64,000 nucleotides of DNA from Phalacrocorax aristotelis (GCF_949628215.1 NW_027441229.1:7501-71500), one strand, 5' to 3'; positions 11,364 through 26,422 are shown, counted from the stretch's first letter. Notes: a model not told the origin generated them from the letters alone. Made by a program: numbers and translations.

Positions 11364-13512
11364 TTGCCTCAACTTAGCTTTCAAGGGGCCCAGAGCCTCG
11401 GTCCACCCATCCTTCCGGAGAACAAGCGCACAGGCAGCCCACTGCATCGGTCCTCTAAAGGGCCAGGTGCCTTTTCATCACCTAAACAAAAACAACAAAA
11501 ATACACACACAGCAGCGCTGCCAGCCAGCATCCCATCGCTCCACAAGGACCCACCCCCGCAACGCCCCCCACCTCACGCGCACCCGGCTGCCCCGCTCAC
11601 CCGGCTGCTCCGTGCCCGTTCCGGACGAGGACGAACGCCATCCCCTGCGGCCCCTAGAGATACCACAGGATACACAAAGTTACCGTCGCTCCGCCAAAAA
11701 AGGAAGAACGAACCACACCGGCCCCACGCCCCTCCCCTCTGCGACCCAGCTCCCCTCAAACGCGCATCCAGGCCCAAAGGCAGCCGGCGCACAACCTGCA
11801 ACGCCAGAGACAAACGCTTCAATTGAGTGGCCGTACGACACCTTGCTCTCAAGCAGCCGCCTGGCCTTCGAGCCCCTCACCTCTCGGACCTCTCGTCGGC
11901 ACGCGGCGTCTCCCCTCCGAAGCCTGCGTGCGGCACCTGCAAGAACCCAGGCAAAAAAGGACCCGCTCGGGTGCTGCGGGGCGCTCAGGATACCCGCACA
12001 AACCCCCCCCATCTCAGACACGCACCTTTCCCTCGACAGCTCACCTGCCTGGCCTCCAGCAGATCCGGTCGCCATCTGGAGGCTCGCCCGCCACCTGCAA
12101 GAGCCAAACGCATGTCGCTCGCCACCACCTGCAACGCGACCCCTCAGGACGAATCGCTACGCTTCAGCCCACCCGTCACCGCTCACCCCGTGCGATTCCC
12201 CTCCGGTGCCCAGATCCCGCTCGGCTCCTCGCATGCGTCCGCAAAGAAAAATTACCACAACGGGCTCATAGAGCCAACAGCCACATCTTCCCTCTAGATA
12301 CACCGCACACCAACTCACCTGCTGACAGCGCCGTCCTCCATCACCCTGCACGACTCCTCCCTCGGCCCCTGCCAAACCGATGCCAAACAAGTCACCTGCG
12401 TGCACAGCGACAGCCGAACCACGACACGGGTCTCGATCGCACGTAGGAACACCCCTCGAGAGCCCAACTAGGGCGGCTCTTAAACATGAGCACACTACGT
12501 CACACATTAAGCCCAGCACACAGACAAGCCAGAACACCCTTGACACGCTACCTGCTCAGCTAAGACTCTAGCTCCCTCCCCCGGACACCTACGGTTGTTC
12601 CCTGGGGGCCCACAAAACCCAACAGGAATTACTTCCCCCACCCACCGACGACAGCCACTCGATCCAAGACGGCTGCAAAACTCCTTCCCCCCCACCTTCC
12701 CCCCGCCCCCCCCAAAGCCTGGGCGCATCCCTAGATGCCAGCACCACCCACCTCGCCCTGACTCTACATCCCCGGGCAGGGCGGCTCCAAGACAAACGCA
12801 CAACAATGCTACACAGAGCGCTACAGGCAACGCGCCCCAAAGGATGAGAGGCAGCTCTCAGAGAACAACGACACCCAGACGGAACCCCCCCGTCCGGCAA
12901 GACCGCCTGCGGGACCCCGACGGCGACGTCGGCAGGCCCCCACGGCAACGCCAGAGAACGCCGACAGCTTCGCGGCCCGTGACAAGCGCTTCCTCTCACA
13001 ACCGAGACGACGGACGCGCAACCAGCCCGGCTTCCAGACCTAACCGCCTAAGGACGCAAGGAAGAAATGCCAGTCCCAAAAAACTCACAGCGACAGAGCG
13101 GCGCTGCTCACGCAGCCGGGAACGACGCCGCCCAAGGCGACCGTCCGAGACGCCAAAACGATCCACGCCGGAAGCTTGCGACGCCAAAAGAGAGGCGCCC
13201 GATGGGCGCCGAGCCCACGACTAGGGCCTCGCCGGGCCCTACTAACGCTGCCGAGGCACCCGCCTGGCTCCTAAAGAGCAAAGACACCAACCGAGACCCG
13301 AGGAAGGTCGGAGACACCCAACACGAAACACACACACACTGCCCAAGAACGCGCACACAGCCTGGAACCGCCCTGCCCGGCACGCGTTCCCGTCACATTG
13401 AAGAGGAACCCGCTCCTTTTCCCTGCTCTCAAAGGGGACCGCTTCCCAGACAGCCCGCTCCGCCGCACCATCCTTAAAACCCCTCCCTCCCCCAACCCCT
13501 TCCCCAGCACCG
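11364..13512 (+). repeat. Array unit 5
   Basis: 2149 bp, type 1, CACTGCATCGG variant after the anchor (shared with units 8 and 17). A small deletion near 12858 removes bases from the CTCTCGGAGAGAAC block. Confidence 0.95.
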
Positions 13513-15654
13513 TTGCCTCAACTTAGCTTTCAAGGGGCCCAGAGCCTCGGTCCACCCAGCCTTCCGGAGAACAAGCGCACAGGCAGCGCGCGGCACCGCT
13601 CCTCCAAGGGCCAGGTGCCTTTTCATCACCTAAACAAAAACACAAATACACACGCAGCAGCGCTGTCAGCCAGCATCCCATCGCTCCACAAGGACCCACC
13701 CCCGCAACGCCCCCCACCTCACGCGCACCCGGCTGCTCCGTGCCCGTTCCGGACGAGGACGAACGCCATCCCCTGCGGCCCCTAGAGATACCACAGGATA
13801 CACAAAGTTACCGTCGCTCCGCCAAAAAAAAGGAAGAACGAACCACACCGGCCCCACGCCCCTCCCCTCTGCGACCCAGCTCCCCTCAAACGCGCATCCA
13901 GGCCCAAAGGCAGCCGGCGCACAACCTGCAACGCCAGAGACAAACGCTTCAACTGAGCGGCCGTACGACACCTTGCTCGCAAACAGCCGCCTGGCCTTCG
14001 AGCCCCTCACCTCTCGGACGTCTCGTCGGCACGCGGCGTCTCCCCTCCGCAGCCTGCGTGCGGCACCTGCAAGAACCCAGGCAAAAAAGGACCCGCTCGG
14101 GTGCTGCGGGAGTCTCAGGATACCCGCGCAAACCCCCCCCCCCCCCCAACTCTCAGACACGCACCTTTTCCTCGACAGCTCACCTGCCTGGCCTCCATCA
14201 GATCCGGTCGCCGCCTCGAGGCTCGCCCACCACCTGCAAGCGCCAAACGCACGTTGCTCGCAACCACCCGCAACGCGACCCCTCAGGACGCATCGCTACG
14301 CTGCAGCCCACCCGTCACCGCTCACCCTGTGCGATTCCCCTCCGGTGCCCAGATCCCGCTCGGCTCCTCGCATGCGTCCGCAAAGAAGAATTACCACAAC
14401 GGGCTCATAGAGCCAACAGCCACATCTTCCCTCTAGATACACCGCACACCAACTCACCTGCTGACAGCGCCGTCCTCCATCACCCTGCACGACTCCTCCC
14501 TCGGCCCCTGCCAAACCGATGCCAAACAAGTCACCTGCGTGCACAGCGACAGCCGAACCACGACACGGGTCTCGATCGCACGTAGGAACACCCCTCGAGA
14601 GCCCAACTAGGGCGGCTCTTAACCATGAGCACACTACGTCACACATTAAGCCCAGCACACAGACAAGCCAGAACACCCTTGACACGCTACCTGCTCAGCT
14701 AAGACTCTAGCTCCCTCCCCCGGACACCTACGGTTGTTCCCTGGGGGCCCACAAAACCCAACAGGAATTACTTCCCCCACCCACCGACGACAGCCACTCG
14801 ATCCAAGACGGCTGCAAAACTCCTTCCCCCCCACCTTCCCCCCGCCCCCCCGCAAAGCCTGGGCGCATCCCTAGATGCCAGCACCACCCACCTCGCCCTG
14901 ACTCTACATCCCCGGGCAGGGCGGCTCCAAGACAAACGCACAACAACGCTACACAGAGCGCTACAGGCAACGCGCCCCGAAGGATGAGAGGCAGCTCTCG
15001 GAGAGAACGACGACACCCAGACGGAACCCCCCCGTCCGGCAAGACCGCCTGCGGGACCCCGACGGCGACGTCGGCAGGCCCCCACGGCAACGCCAGAGAA
15101 CGCCGACAGCTTCGCGGCCCGTGACAAGCGCTTCCTCTCACAACCGAGACGACGGACGCGCAACCAGCCCGGCTTCCAGACCTAACCGCCTAAGGACGCA
15201 AGGAAGAAATGCCAGCCCCAAAAAACTCACGGCGACAGAGCGGCGCTGCTCACGCAGCCGGGAACGACGCCGCCCAAGGCGACCGTCCGAGACGCCAAAA
15301 CGATCCACGCCGGAAGCTTGCGACGCCAAAAGAGAGGCGCCCGATGGGCGCCGAGCCCACGACTAGGGCCTCGCCGGGCCCTACTAACGCTGCCGAGGCA
15401 CCCGCCTGGCTCCTAAAGAGCAAAGACACCAACCGAGACCCGAGGAAGGTCGGAGACACCCAACACAAAACACACACACACTGCCCAAGAACGCGCACAC
15501 AGCCTGGAACCGCCCTGCCCGGCACGCGTTCCCGCCACATTGAAGAGGAACCCGCTCCTTTTCCCTGCTCTCAAAGGGGACCGCTTCCCAGACAGCCCGC
15601 TCCGCCGCACCATCCTTAAAACCCCTCCCTCCCCCAACCCCTTCCCCAGCACCG
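13513..15654 (+). repeat. Array unit 6
   Basis: 2142 bp, type 2, no 17-bp duplication (as unit 1). Otherwise it carries the unit-3 variant set, including CCAGCCTTCC and the G-centre palindrome. Confidence 0.95.
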
Positions 15655-17813
15655 TTGCCTCAACTTAGCTTTCAAGGGGCCCAGAGCCTCGGTCCACCCA
15701 TCCTTCCGGAGAACAAGCGCACAGGCAGCCCGCGGCACCGCTCCTCCAAGGGCCAGGTGCCTTTTCATCACCTAAACAAAAACAACACAAATACACACGC
15801 AGCAGCGCTGCCAGCCAGCATCCCATCGCTCCACAAGGACCCACCCCCGCAACGTCCCCCACCTCACGCGCACCCGGCTGCCCCGCTCACCCGGCTGCTC
15901 CGTGCCCGTTCCGGACGAGGACGAACGCCATCCCCTGCGGCCCCTAGAGATACCACAGGATACACAAAGTTACCGTCGCTCCGCCAAAAAAGGAAGAACG
16001 AACCACACCGGCCCCACGCCCCTCCCCTCTGCGACCCAGCTCCCCTCAAACGCGCATCCAGGCCCAAAGGCAGCCGGCGCACAACCTGCAACGCCAGAGA
16101 CAAACGCTTCAACTGAGCGGCCGTACGACACCTTGCTCGCAAACAGCCGCCTGGCCTTCGAGCCCCTCACCTCTCGGACGTCTCGTCGGCACGCAGCGTC
16201 TCCCCTCCGCAGCCTGCGTGCGGCACCTGCAAGAACCCAGGCAAAAAAGGACCCGCTCAGGTGCTGCGGGGCGCTCAGGATACCCGCGCAAACCCCCCCC
16301 CCCCCCCAACTCTCAGACACGCACCTTTCCCTCGACAGCTCACCTGCCTGGCCTCCATCAGATCCGGTCGCCGCCTCGAGGCTCGCCCACCACCTGCAAG
16401 CGCCAAACGCACGTTGCTCGCAACCACCCGCAACGCGACCCCTCAGGACGCATCGCTACGCTGCAGCCCACCCGTCACCGCTCACCCTGTGCGATTCCCC
16501 TCCGGTGCCCAGATCCCGCTCGGCTCCTCGCATGCGTCCGCAAAGAAAAATTACCACAATGGGCTCATAGAGCCAACAGCCACATCTTCCCTCTAGATAC
16601 ACCGCACACCAACTCACCTGCTTACAGCGCCGTCCTCCATCACCCTGCACGACTCCTCCCTCGGCCCCTGCCAAACCGATGCCAAACAAGTCACCTGCGT
16701 GCACAGCGACAGCCGAATCACGACACGGGTCTCGATCGCACGTAGGAACACCCCTCGAGAGCCCAACTAGGGCGGCTCTTAACCATGAGCACACTACGTC
16801 ACACATTAAGCCCAGCACACAGACAAGCCAGAACACCCTTGACACGCTACCTGCTCAGCTAAGACTCTAGCTCCCTCCCCCAGACACCTACGGTTGTTCC
16901 CTGGGGGCCCACAAAACCCAACAGGAATTACTTCCCTCACCCACCGACAACAGCCGGTCGATCCAAGACGGCCGCAAAATTCCTTCCCCCCCACCTTCCC
17001 CCCGCCCCCCCCAAAGCCTGGGCGCATCCCTAGATGCCAGCACCACCCACCTCGCCCTGACTCTACATCCCCGGGCAGGGCGGCTCCAAGACAAACGCAC
17101 AACAACGCTACACAGAGCGCTACAGGCAACGCGCCCCGAAGGATGAGAGGCAGCTCTCGGAGAGAACGACGACACCCAGACGGAACCCCCCCGTCTGGCA
17201 AGACCGCCTGCGGGACCCCGACGGCGACGTCGGCAGGCCCCCACGGCAACGCCAGAGAACGCCGACAGCTTCGCGGCCCGTGACAAGCGCTTCCTCTCAC
17301 AACCGAGACGACGGACGCGCAACCAGCCCGGCTTCCAGACCTAACCGCCTAAGGACGCAAGGAAGAAATGCCAGTCCCAAAAAACTCACGGCGACAGAGC
17401 GGCGCTGCTCACGCAGCCGGGAACGACGCCGCCCAAGGCGACCGTCCGAGACGCCAAAACGATCCACGCCGGAAGCTTGCGACGCCAAAAGAGAGGCGCC
17501 CCATGGGCGCCGAGCCCACGCCTAGGGCCTCGCCAGGCCCTACTAACGCTGCCGAGGCACCCGCCTGGCTCCTAAAGAGCAAAGACACCAACCGAGACCC
17601 GAGGAAGGTCGGAGACACCCAACACGAAACACACACACACTGCCCAAGAACGCGCACACAGCCTGGAACCGCCCTGCCCGGCACGCGTTCCCGTCACATT
17701 GAAGAGGAACCCGCTCCTTTTCCCTGCTCTCAAAGGGGACCGCTTCCCAGACAGCCCGCTCCGCCGCACCATCCTTAAAACCCCTCCCTCCCCCAACCCC
17801 TTCCCCAGCACCG
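15655..17813 (+). repeat. Array unit 7
   Basis: 2159 bp, type 2, GCCCGCGGC variant, C-centre palindrome. Late part as in unit 4. Confidence 0.95.
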
Positions 17814-19970
17814 TTGCCTCAACTTAGCTTTCAAGGGGCCCAGAGCCTCGGTCCACCCATCCTTCCGGAGAACAAGCGCACAGGCAGCCCACTGCATCGG
17901 TCCTCTAAGGGCCAGGTGCCTTTTCATCACCTAAACAAAAACAACAAAAATACACACGCAGCAGCGCTGCCAGCCAGCATCCCATCGCTCCACAAGGACC
18001 CACCCCCGCAACGCCCCCCACCTCACGCGCACCCGGCTGCCCCGCTCACCCGGCTGCTCCGTGCCCGTTCCGGACGAGGACGAACGCCATCCCCTGCGGC
18101 CCCTAGAGATACCACAGGATACACAAAGTTACCGTCGCTCCGCCAAAAAAGGAAGAACGAACCACACCGGCCCCACGCCCCTCCCCTCTGCGACCCAGCT
18201 CCCCTCAAACGCGCATCCAGGCCCAAAGGCAGCCGGCGCACAACCTGCAACGCCAGAGACAAACGCTTCAATTGAGTGGCCGTACGACACCTTGCTCTCA
18301 AGCAGCCGCCTGGCCTTCGAGCCCCTCACCTCTCGGACCTCTCGTCGGCACGCGGCGTCTCCCCTCCGCAGCCTGCGTGCGGCACCTGCAAGAACCCAGG
18401 CAAAAAAGGACCCGCTCGGGTGCTGCGGGGCGCTCAGGATACCCGCGCAAACCCCCCCCCCCCCAACTCTCAGACACGCACCTTTCCCTCGACAGCTCAC
18501 CTGCCTGGCCTCCATCAGATCCGGTCGCCGCCTCGAGGCTCGCCCACCACCTGCAAGCGCCAAACGCACGTTGCTCGCAACCACCCGCAACGCGACCCCT
18601 CAGGACGCATCGCTACGCTTCAGCCCACCCGTCACCGCTCACCCTGTGCGATTCCCCTCCGGTGCCCAGATCCCGCTCGGCTCCTCGCATGCGTCCGCAA
18701 AGAAAAATTACCACAATGGGCTCATAGAGCCAACAGCCACATCTTCCCTCTAGATACACCGCACACCAACTCACCTGCTTACAGCGCCGTCCTCCATCAC
18801 CCTGCACGACTCCTCCCTCGGCCCCTGCCAAACCGATGCCAAACAAGTCACCTGCGTGCACAGCGACAGCCGAATCACGACACGGGTCTCGATCGCACGT
18901 AGGAACACCCCTCGAGAGCCCAACTAGGGCGGCTCTTAACCATGAGCACACTACGTCACACATTAAGCCCAGCACACAGACAAGCCAGAACACCCTTGAC
19001 ACGCTACCTGCTCAGCTAAGACTCTAGCTCCCTCCCCCGGACACCTACGGTTGTTCCCTGGGGGCCCACAAAACCCAACAGGAATTACTTCCCCCACCCA
19101 CCGACGACAGCCACTCGATCCAAGACGGCTGCAAAACTCCTTCCCCCCCACCTTCCCCCCGCCCCCCCCAAAGCCTGGGCGCATCCCTAGATGCCAGCAC
19201 CACCCACCTCGCCCTGACTCTACATCCCCGGGCAGGGCGGCTCCAAGACAAACGCACAACAATGCTACACAGAGCGCTACAGGCAACGCGCCCCGAAGGA
19301 TGAGAGGCAGCTCTCGGAGAGAACGACGACACCCAGACGGAACCCCCCCGTCCGGCAAGACCGCCTGCGGGACCCCGACGGCGACGTCGGCAGGCCCCCA
19401 CGGCAACGCCAGAGAACGCCGACAGCTTCGCGGCCCGTGACAAGCGCTTCCTCTCACAACCGAGACGACAGAAGCGCAACCAGCCCGGCTTCCAGACCTA
19501 ACCGCCTAAGGACGCAAGGAAGAAATGCCAGTCCCAAAAAACTCACAGCGACAGAGCGGCGCTGCTCACGCAGCCGGGAACGACGCCGCCCAAGGCGACC
19601 GTCCGAGACGCCAAAACGATCCACGCCGGAAGCTTGCGACGCCAAAAGAGAGGCGCCCCATGGGCGCCGAGCCCACGCCTAGGGCCTCGCCGGGCCCTAC
19701 TAACGCTGCCGAGGCACCCGCCTGGCTCCTAAAGAGCAAAGACACCAACCGAGACCCGAGGAAGGTCGGAGACACCCAACACGAAACACACACACACTGC
19801 CCAAGAACGCGCACACAGCCTGGAACCGCCCTGCCCGGCACGCGTTCCCGTCACATTGAAGAGGAACCCGCTCCTTTTCCCTGCTCTCAAAGGGGACCGC
19901 TTCCCAGACAGCCCGCTCCGCCGCACCATCCTTAAAACCCCTCCCTCCCCCAACCCCTTCCTCAGCACCG
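17814..19970 (+). repeat. Array unit 8
   Basis: 2157 bp. The start carries the CACTGCATCGG variant as in unit 5, but the variable region is type 2. It therefore looks like a recombinant between variant lineages. Confidence 0.95.
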
Positions 19971-22126
19971 TTGCCTCAACTTAGCTTTCAAGGGGCCCAG
20001 AGCCTCGGTCCACCCATCCTTCCGGAGAACAAGCGCACAGGCAGCCCGCGGCACCGCTCCTCCAAGGGCCAGGTGCCTTTTCATCACCTAAACAAAAACA
20101 ACACAAATACACACGCAGCAGCGCTGTCAGCCAGCATCCCATCGCTCCACAAGGACCCACCCCCGCAACGCCCCCCACCTCACGCGCACCCGGCTGCCCC
20201 GCTCACCCGGCTGCTCCGTGCCCGTTCCGGACGAGGACGAACGCCATCCCCTGCGGCCCCTAGAGATACCACAGGATACACAAAGTTACCGTCGCTCCGC
20301 CAAAAAAGGAAGAACGAACCACACCGGCCCCACGCCCCTCCCCTCTGCGACCCAGCTCCCCTCAAACGCGCATCCAGGCCCAAAGGCAGCCGGCGCACAA
20401 CCTGCAACGCCAGAGACAAACGCTTCAATTGAGTGGCCGTACGACACCTTGCTCTCAAGCAGCCGCCTGGCCTTCGAGCCCCTCACCTCTCGGACCTCTC
20501 GTCGGCACGCGGCGTCTCCCCTCCGCAGCCTGCGTGCGGCACCTGCAAGAACCCAGGCAAAAAAGGACCCGCTCGGGTGCTGCGGGGCGCTCAGGATACC
20601 CGCGCAAACCCCCCCCCCCCAACTCTCAGACACGCACCTTTTCCTCGACAGCTCACCTGCCTGGCCTCCAGCAGATCCGGTCGCCGCCTCGAGGCTCGCC
20701 CACCACCTGCAAGCGCCAAACGCACGTTGCTCGCAACCACCCGCAACGCGACCCCTCAGGACGCATCGCTACGCTGCAGCCCACCCGTCACCGCTCACCC
20801 TGTGCGATTCCCCTCCGGTGCCCAGATCCCGCTCGGCTCCTCGCATGCGTCCGCAAAGAAAAATTACCACAATGGGCTCATAGAGCCAACAGCCACATCT
20901 TCCCTCTAGATACACCGCACACCAACTCACCTGCTTACAGCGCCGTCCTCCATCACCCTGCACGACTCCTCCCTCGGCCCCTGCCAAACCGATGCCAAAC
21001 AAGTCACCTGCGTGCACAGCGACAGCCGAATCACGACACGGGTCTCGATCGCACGTAGGAACACCCCTCGAGAGCCCAACTAGGGCGGCTCTTAAACATG
21101 AGCACACTACGTCACACATTAAGCCCAGCACACAGACAAGCCAGAACACCCTTGACACGCTACCTGCTCAGCTAAGACTCTAGCTCCCTCCCCCAGACAC
21201 CTACGGTTGTTCCCTGGGGGCCCACAAAACCCAACAGGAATTACTTCCCCCACCCACCGACAACAGCCGGTCGATCCAAGACGGCCGCAAAATTCCTTCC
21301 CCCCCACCTTCCCCCCGCCCCCCCCAAAGCCTGGGCGCATCCCTAGATGCCAGCACCACCCACCTCGCCATGACTCTACATCCCCGGGCAGGGCGGCTCC
21401 AAGACAAACGCACAACAACGCTACACAGAGCGCTACAGGCAACGCGCCCCGAAGGATGAGAGGCAGCTCTCGGAGAGAACGACAACACCCAGACGGAACC
21501 CCCCCGTCCGGCAAGACCGCCTGCGGGACCCCGACGGCGACGTCGGCAGGCCCCCACGGCAACGCCAGAGAACGCCGACAGCTTCGCGGCCCGTGACAAG
21601 CGCTTCCTCTCACAACCGAGACGACGGACGCGCAACCAGCCCGGCTTCCAGACCTAACCGCCTAAGGACGCAAGGAAGAAATGCCAGTCCCAAAAAACTC
21701 ACAGCGACAGAGCGGCGCTGCTCACGCAGCCGGGAACGACGCCGCCCAAGGCGACCGTCCGAGACGCCAAAACGATCCACCCCGGAAGCTTGCGACGCCA
21801 AAAGAGAGGCGCCCCATGGGCGCCGAGCCCACGCCTAGGGCCTCGCCAGGCCCTACTAACGCTGCCGAGGCACCCGCCTGGCTCCTAAAGAGCAAAGACA
21901 CCAACCGAGACCCGAGGAAGGTCGGAGACACCCAACACGAAACACACACACACTGCCCAAGAACGCGCACACAGCCTGGAACCGCCCTGCCCGGCACGCG
22001 TTCCCGTCACATTGAAGAGGAACCCGCTCCTTTTCCCTGCTCTCAAAGGGGACCGCTTCCCAGACAGCCCGCTCCGCCGCACCATCCTTAAAACCCCTCC
22101 CTCCCCCAACCCCTTCCCCAGCACCG
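19971..22126 (+). repeat. Array unit 9
   Basis: 2156 bp, type 2, GCCCGCGGC variant, C-centre palindrome. Last type 2 unit; all later units are type 1. Confidence 0.95.
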
Positions 22127-24276
22127 TTGCCTCAACTTAGCTTTCAAGGGGCCCAGAGCCTCGGTCCACCCATCCTTCCGGAGAACAAGCGCACAGGCAG
22201 CCCGCGGCACCGCTCCTCCAAGGGCCAGGTGCCTTTTCATCACCTAAACAAAAACAACACAAATACACACGCAGCAGCGCTGTCAGCCAGCATCCCATCG
22301 CTCCACAAGGACCCACCCCCGCAACGTCCCCCACCTCACGCGCACCCGGCTGCCCCGCTCACCCGGCTGCTCCGTGCCCGTTCCGGACGAGGACGAACGC
22401 CATCCCCTGCGGCCCCTAGAGATACCACAGGATACACCAAGTTACCGTCGCTCCGCCAAAAAAGGAAGAACGAACCACACCGGCCCCACGCCCCTCCCCT
22501 CTGCGACCCAGCTCCCCTCAAACGCGCATCCAGGCCCAAAGGCAGCCGGCGCACAACCTGCAACGCCAGAGACAAACCCTTCAATTGAGTGGCCGTACGA
22601 CACCTTGCTCTCAAGCAGCCGCCTGGCCTTCGAGCCCCTCACCTCTCGGACCTCTCGTCGGCACGCGGCGTCTCCCCTCCGCAGCCTGCGTGCGGCACCT
22701 GCAAGAACCCAGGCAAAAAAGGACCCGCTCGGGTGCTGCGGGGCGCTCAGGATACCTGCACAAACCCCCCCCATCTCAGACACGCACCTTTTCCTCGACA
22801 GCTCACCTGCCTGGCCTCCAGCAGATCCGGTCGCCATCTGGAGGCTCGCCCGCCACCTGCAAGAGCCAAACGCATGTCGCTCGCCACCACCTGCAACGCG
22901 ACCCCTCAGGACGAATCGCTACGCTTCAGCCCACCCGTCACCGCTCACCCCGTGCGATTCCCCTCCGGTGCCCGGGTCCCGCTCGGCTCCTCGCATGCGT
23001 CCGCAAAGAAAAATTACCACAACGGGCTCATAGAGCCAACAGCCACATCTTCCCTCTAGATACACCGCACACCAACTCACCTGCTGACAGCGCCGTCCTC
23101 CATCACCCTGCACGACTCCTCCCTCGGCCCCTGCCAAACCGATGCCAAACAAGTCACCTGCGTGCACAGCGACAGCCGAACCACGACACGGGTCTCGATC
23201 GCACGTAGGAACACCCCTCGAGAGCCCAACTAGGGCGGCTCTTAAACATGAGCACACTACGTCACACATTAAGCCCAGCACACAGACAAGCCAGAACACC
23301 CTTGACACGCTACCTGCTCAGCTAAGACTCTAGCTCCCTCCCCCGGACACCTACGGTTGTTCCCTGGGGGCCCACAAAACCCAACAGGAATTACTTCCCC
23401 CACCCACCGACGACAGCCACTCGATCCAAGACGGCTGCAAAACTCCTTCCCCCCCACCATCCCCCCGCCCCCCCCAAAGCCTGGGCGCATCCCTAGATGC
23501 CAGCACCACCCACCTCGCCCTGACTCTACATCCCCGGGCAGGGCGGCTCCAAGACAAACGCACGACAACGCTACACAGAGCGCTACAGGCAACGCGCCCC
23601 GAAGGATGAGAGGCAGCTCTCGGAGAGAACGACGACACCCAGACGGAACCCCCCCGTCCGGCAAGACCGCCTGCGGGACCCCGACGGCGACGTCGGCAGG
23701 CCCCCACGGCAACGCCAGAGAACGCCGACAGCTTCGCGGCCCGTGACAAGCGCTTCCTCTCACAACCGAGACGACGGACGCGCAACCAGCCCGGCTTCCA
23801 GACCTAACCGCCTAAGGACGCAAGGAAGAAATGCCAGTCCCAAAAAACTCACGGCGACAGAGCGGCGCTGCTCACGCAGCCGGGAACGACGCCGCCCAAG
23901 GCGACCGTCCGAGACGCCAAAACGATCCACGCCGGAAGCTTGCGACGCCAAAAGAGAGGCGCCCCATGGGCGCTGAGCCCACGCCTAGGGCCTCGCCGGG
24001 CCCTACTAACGCTGCCGAGGCACCCGCCTGGCTCCTAAAGAACAAAGAGAGCAACCGAGACCCGAGGAAGGTCGGAGACACCCAACACAAAACACACACA
24101 CACTGCCCAAGAACGCGCACACAGCCTGGAACCGCCCTGCCCGGCACGCGTTCCCGCCACATTGAAGAGGAACCCGCTCCTTTTCCCTGCTCTCAAAGGG
24201 GACCGCTTCCCAGACAGCCCGCTCCGCCGCACCATCCTTAAAACCCCTCCCTCCCCCAACCCCTTCCTCAGCACCG
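22127..24276 (+). repeat. Array unit 10
   Basis: 2150 bp, type 1. Its 3' part is the first to carry AACAAAGAGAGCAACC in place of AGCAAAGACACCAACC, a state then fixed to unit 15. Confidence 0.95.
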
Positions 24277-26422
24277 TTGCCTCAACTTAGCTTTCAAGGG
24301 GCCCAGAGTCTCGGTCCACCCATCCTTCAGACGAACAAGCGCACAGGCAGCCCGCGGCACCGCTCCTCCAAGGGCCAGGTGCCTTTTCATCACCTAAACA
24401 AAAACAAATACACACACAGCAGCGCTGCCAGCCAGCATCCCATCGCTCCACAAGGACCCACCCCCGCAACGCCCCCCACCTCACGCGCACCCGGCTGCCC
24501 CGCTCACCCGGCTGCTCCGTGCCCGTTCCGGACGAGGACGAACGCCATCCCCTGCGGCCCCTAGAGATACCACAGGATACACAAAGTTACCGTCGCTCCG
24601 CCAAAAAAGGAAGAACGAACCACACCGGCCCCACGCCCCTCCCCTCTGCGACCCAGCTCCCCTCAAACGCGCATCCAGGCCCAAAGGCAGCCGGCGCACA
24701 ACCTGCAACGCCAGAGACAAACGCTTCAATTGAGTGGCCGTACGACACCTTGCTCTCAAGCAGCCGCCTGGCCTTCGAGCCCCTCACCTCTCGGACCTCT
24801 CGTCGGCACGCGGCGTCTCCCCTCCGAAGCCTGCGTGCGGCACCTGCAAGAACCCAGGCAAAAAAGGACCCACTCGGGTGCTGCGGGGCTCTCAGGATAC
24901 CCGCGCAAACCCCCCCCATCTCAGACACGCACCTTTCCCTCGACAGCTCACCTGCCTGGCCTCCAGCAGATCCGGTCGCCATCTGGAGGCTCGCCCGCCA
25001 CCTGCAAGAGCCAAACGCATGTCGCTCGCCACCACCTGCAACGCGACCCCTCAGGACGAATCGCTACGCTTCAGCCCACCCGTCACCGCTCACCCCGTGC
25101 GATTCCCCTCCGGTGCCCGGGTCCCGCTCGGCTCCTCGCATGCGTCCGCAAAGAAAAATTACCACAACGGGCTCATAGAGCCAACAGCCACATCTTCCCT
25201 CTAGATACACCGCACACCAACTCACCTGCTGACAGCGCCGTCCTCCATCACCCTGCACGACTCCTCCCTCGGCCCCTGCCAAACCGATGCCAAACAAGTC
25301 ACCTGCGTGCACAGCGACAGCCGAACCACGACACGGGTCTCGATCGCACGTAGGAACACCCCTCGAGAGCCCAACTAGGGCGGCTCTTAACCATGAGCAC
25401 ACTACGTCACACATTAAGCCCAGCACACAGACAAGCCAGAACACCCTTGACACGCTACCTGCTCAGCTAAGACTCTAGCTCCCTCCCCCAGACACCTACG
25501 GTTGTTCCCTGGGGGCCCACAAAACCCAACAGGAATTACTTCCCTCACCCACCGACAACAGCCGGTCGATCCAAGACGGCCGCAAAACTCCTTCCCCCCC
25601 ACCTTCCCCCCGCCCCCCCCCAAAGCCTGGGCGCATCCCTAGATGCCAGCACCACCCACCTCGCCATGACTCTACATCCCCGGGCAGGGCGGCTCCAAGA
25701 CAAACGCGGGACAACGCTACACAGAGCGCTACAGGCAACGCGCCCCGAAGGATGAGAGGCAGCTCTCGGAGAGAACGACGACACCCAGACGGAACCCCCC
25801 CGTCCGGCAAGACCGCCTGCGGGACCCCGACGGCGACGTCGGCAGGCCCCCACGGCAACGCCAGAGAACGCCGACAGCTTCGCGGCCCGTGACAAGCGCT
25901 TCCTCTCACAACCGAGACGACGGACGCGCAACCAGCCCGGCTTCCAGACCTAACCGCCTAAGGACGCAAGGAAGAAATGCCAGTCCCAAAAAACTCACGG
26001 CGACAGACCGGCGCTGCTCACGCAGCCGGGAACGACGCCGCCCAAGGCGACCGTCCGAGACGCCAAAACGATCCACGCCGGAAGCTTGCGACGCCAAAAG
26101 AGAGGCGCCCGATGGGCGCCGAGCCCACGACTAGGGCCTCGCCGGGCCCTACTAACGCTGCCGAGGCACCCGCCTGGCTCCTAAAGAACAAAGAGAGCAA
26201 CCGAGACCCGAGGAAGGTCGGAGACACCCAACACGAAACACACACACACTGCCCAAGAACGCGCACACAGCCTGGAACCGCCCTGCCCGGCACGCGTTCC
26301 CGTCACATTGAAGAGGAACCCGCTCCTTTTCCCTGCTCTCAAAGGGGACCGCTTCCCAGACAGCCCGCTCCGCCGCACCATCCTTAAAACCCCTCCCTCC
26401 CCCAACCCCTTCCCCAGCACCG
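24277..26422 (+). repeat. Array unit 11
   Basis: 2146 bp, type 1, CTTCAGACGAACAAG after the anchor (shared with unit 17), a short deletion in the AAACAACACAAATAC tract, and ACGCGGGACAACG in the late part. Confidence 0.95.
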
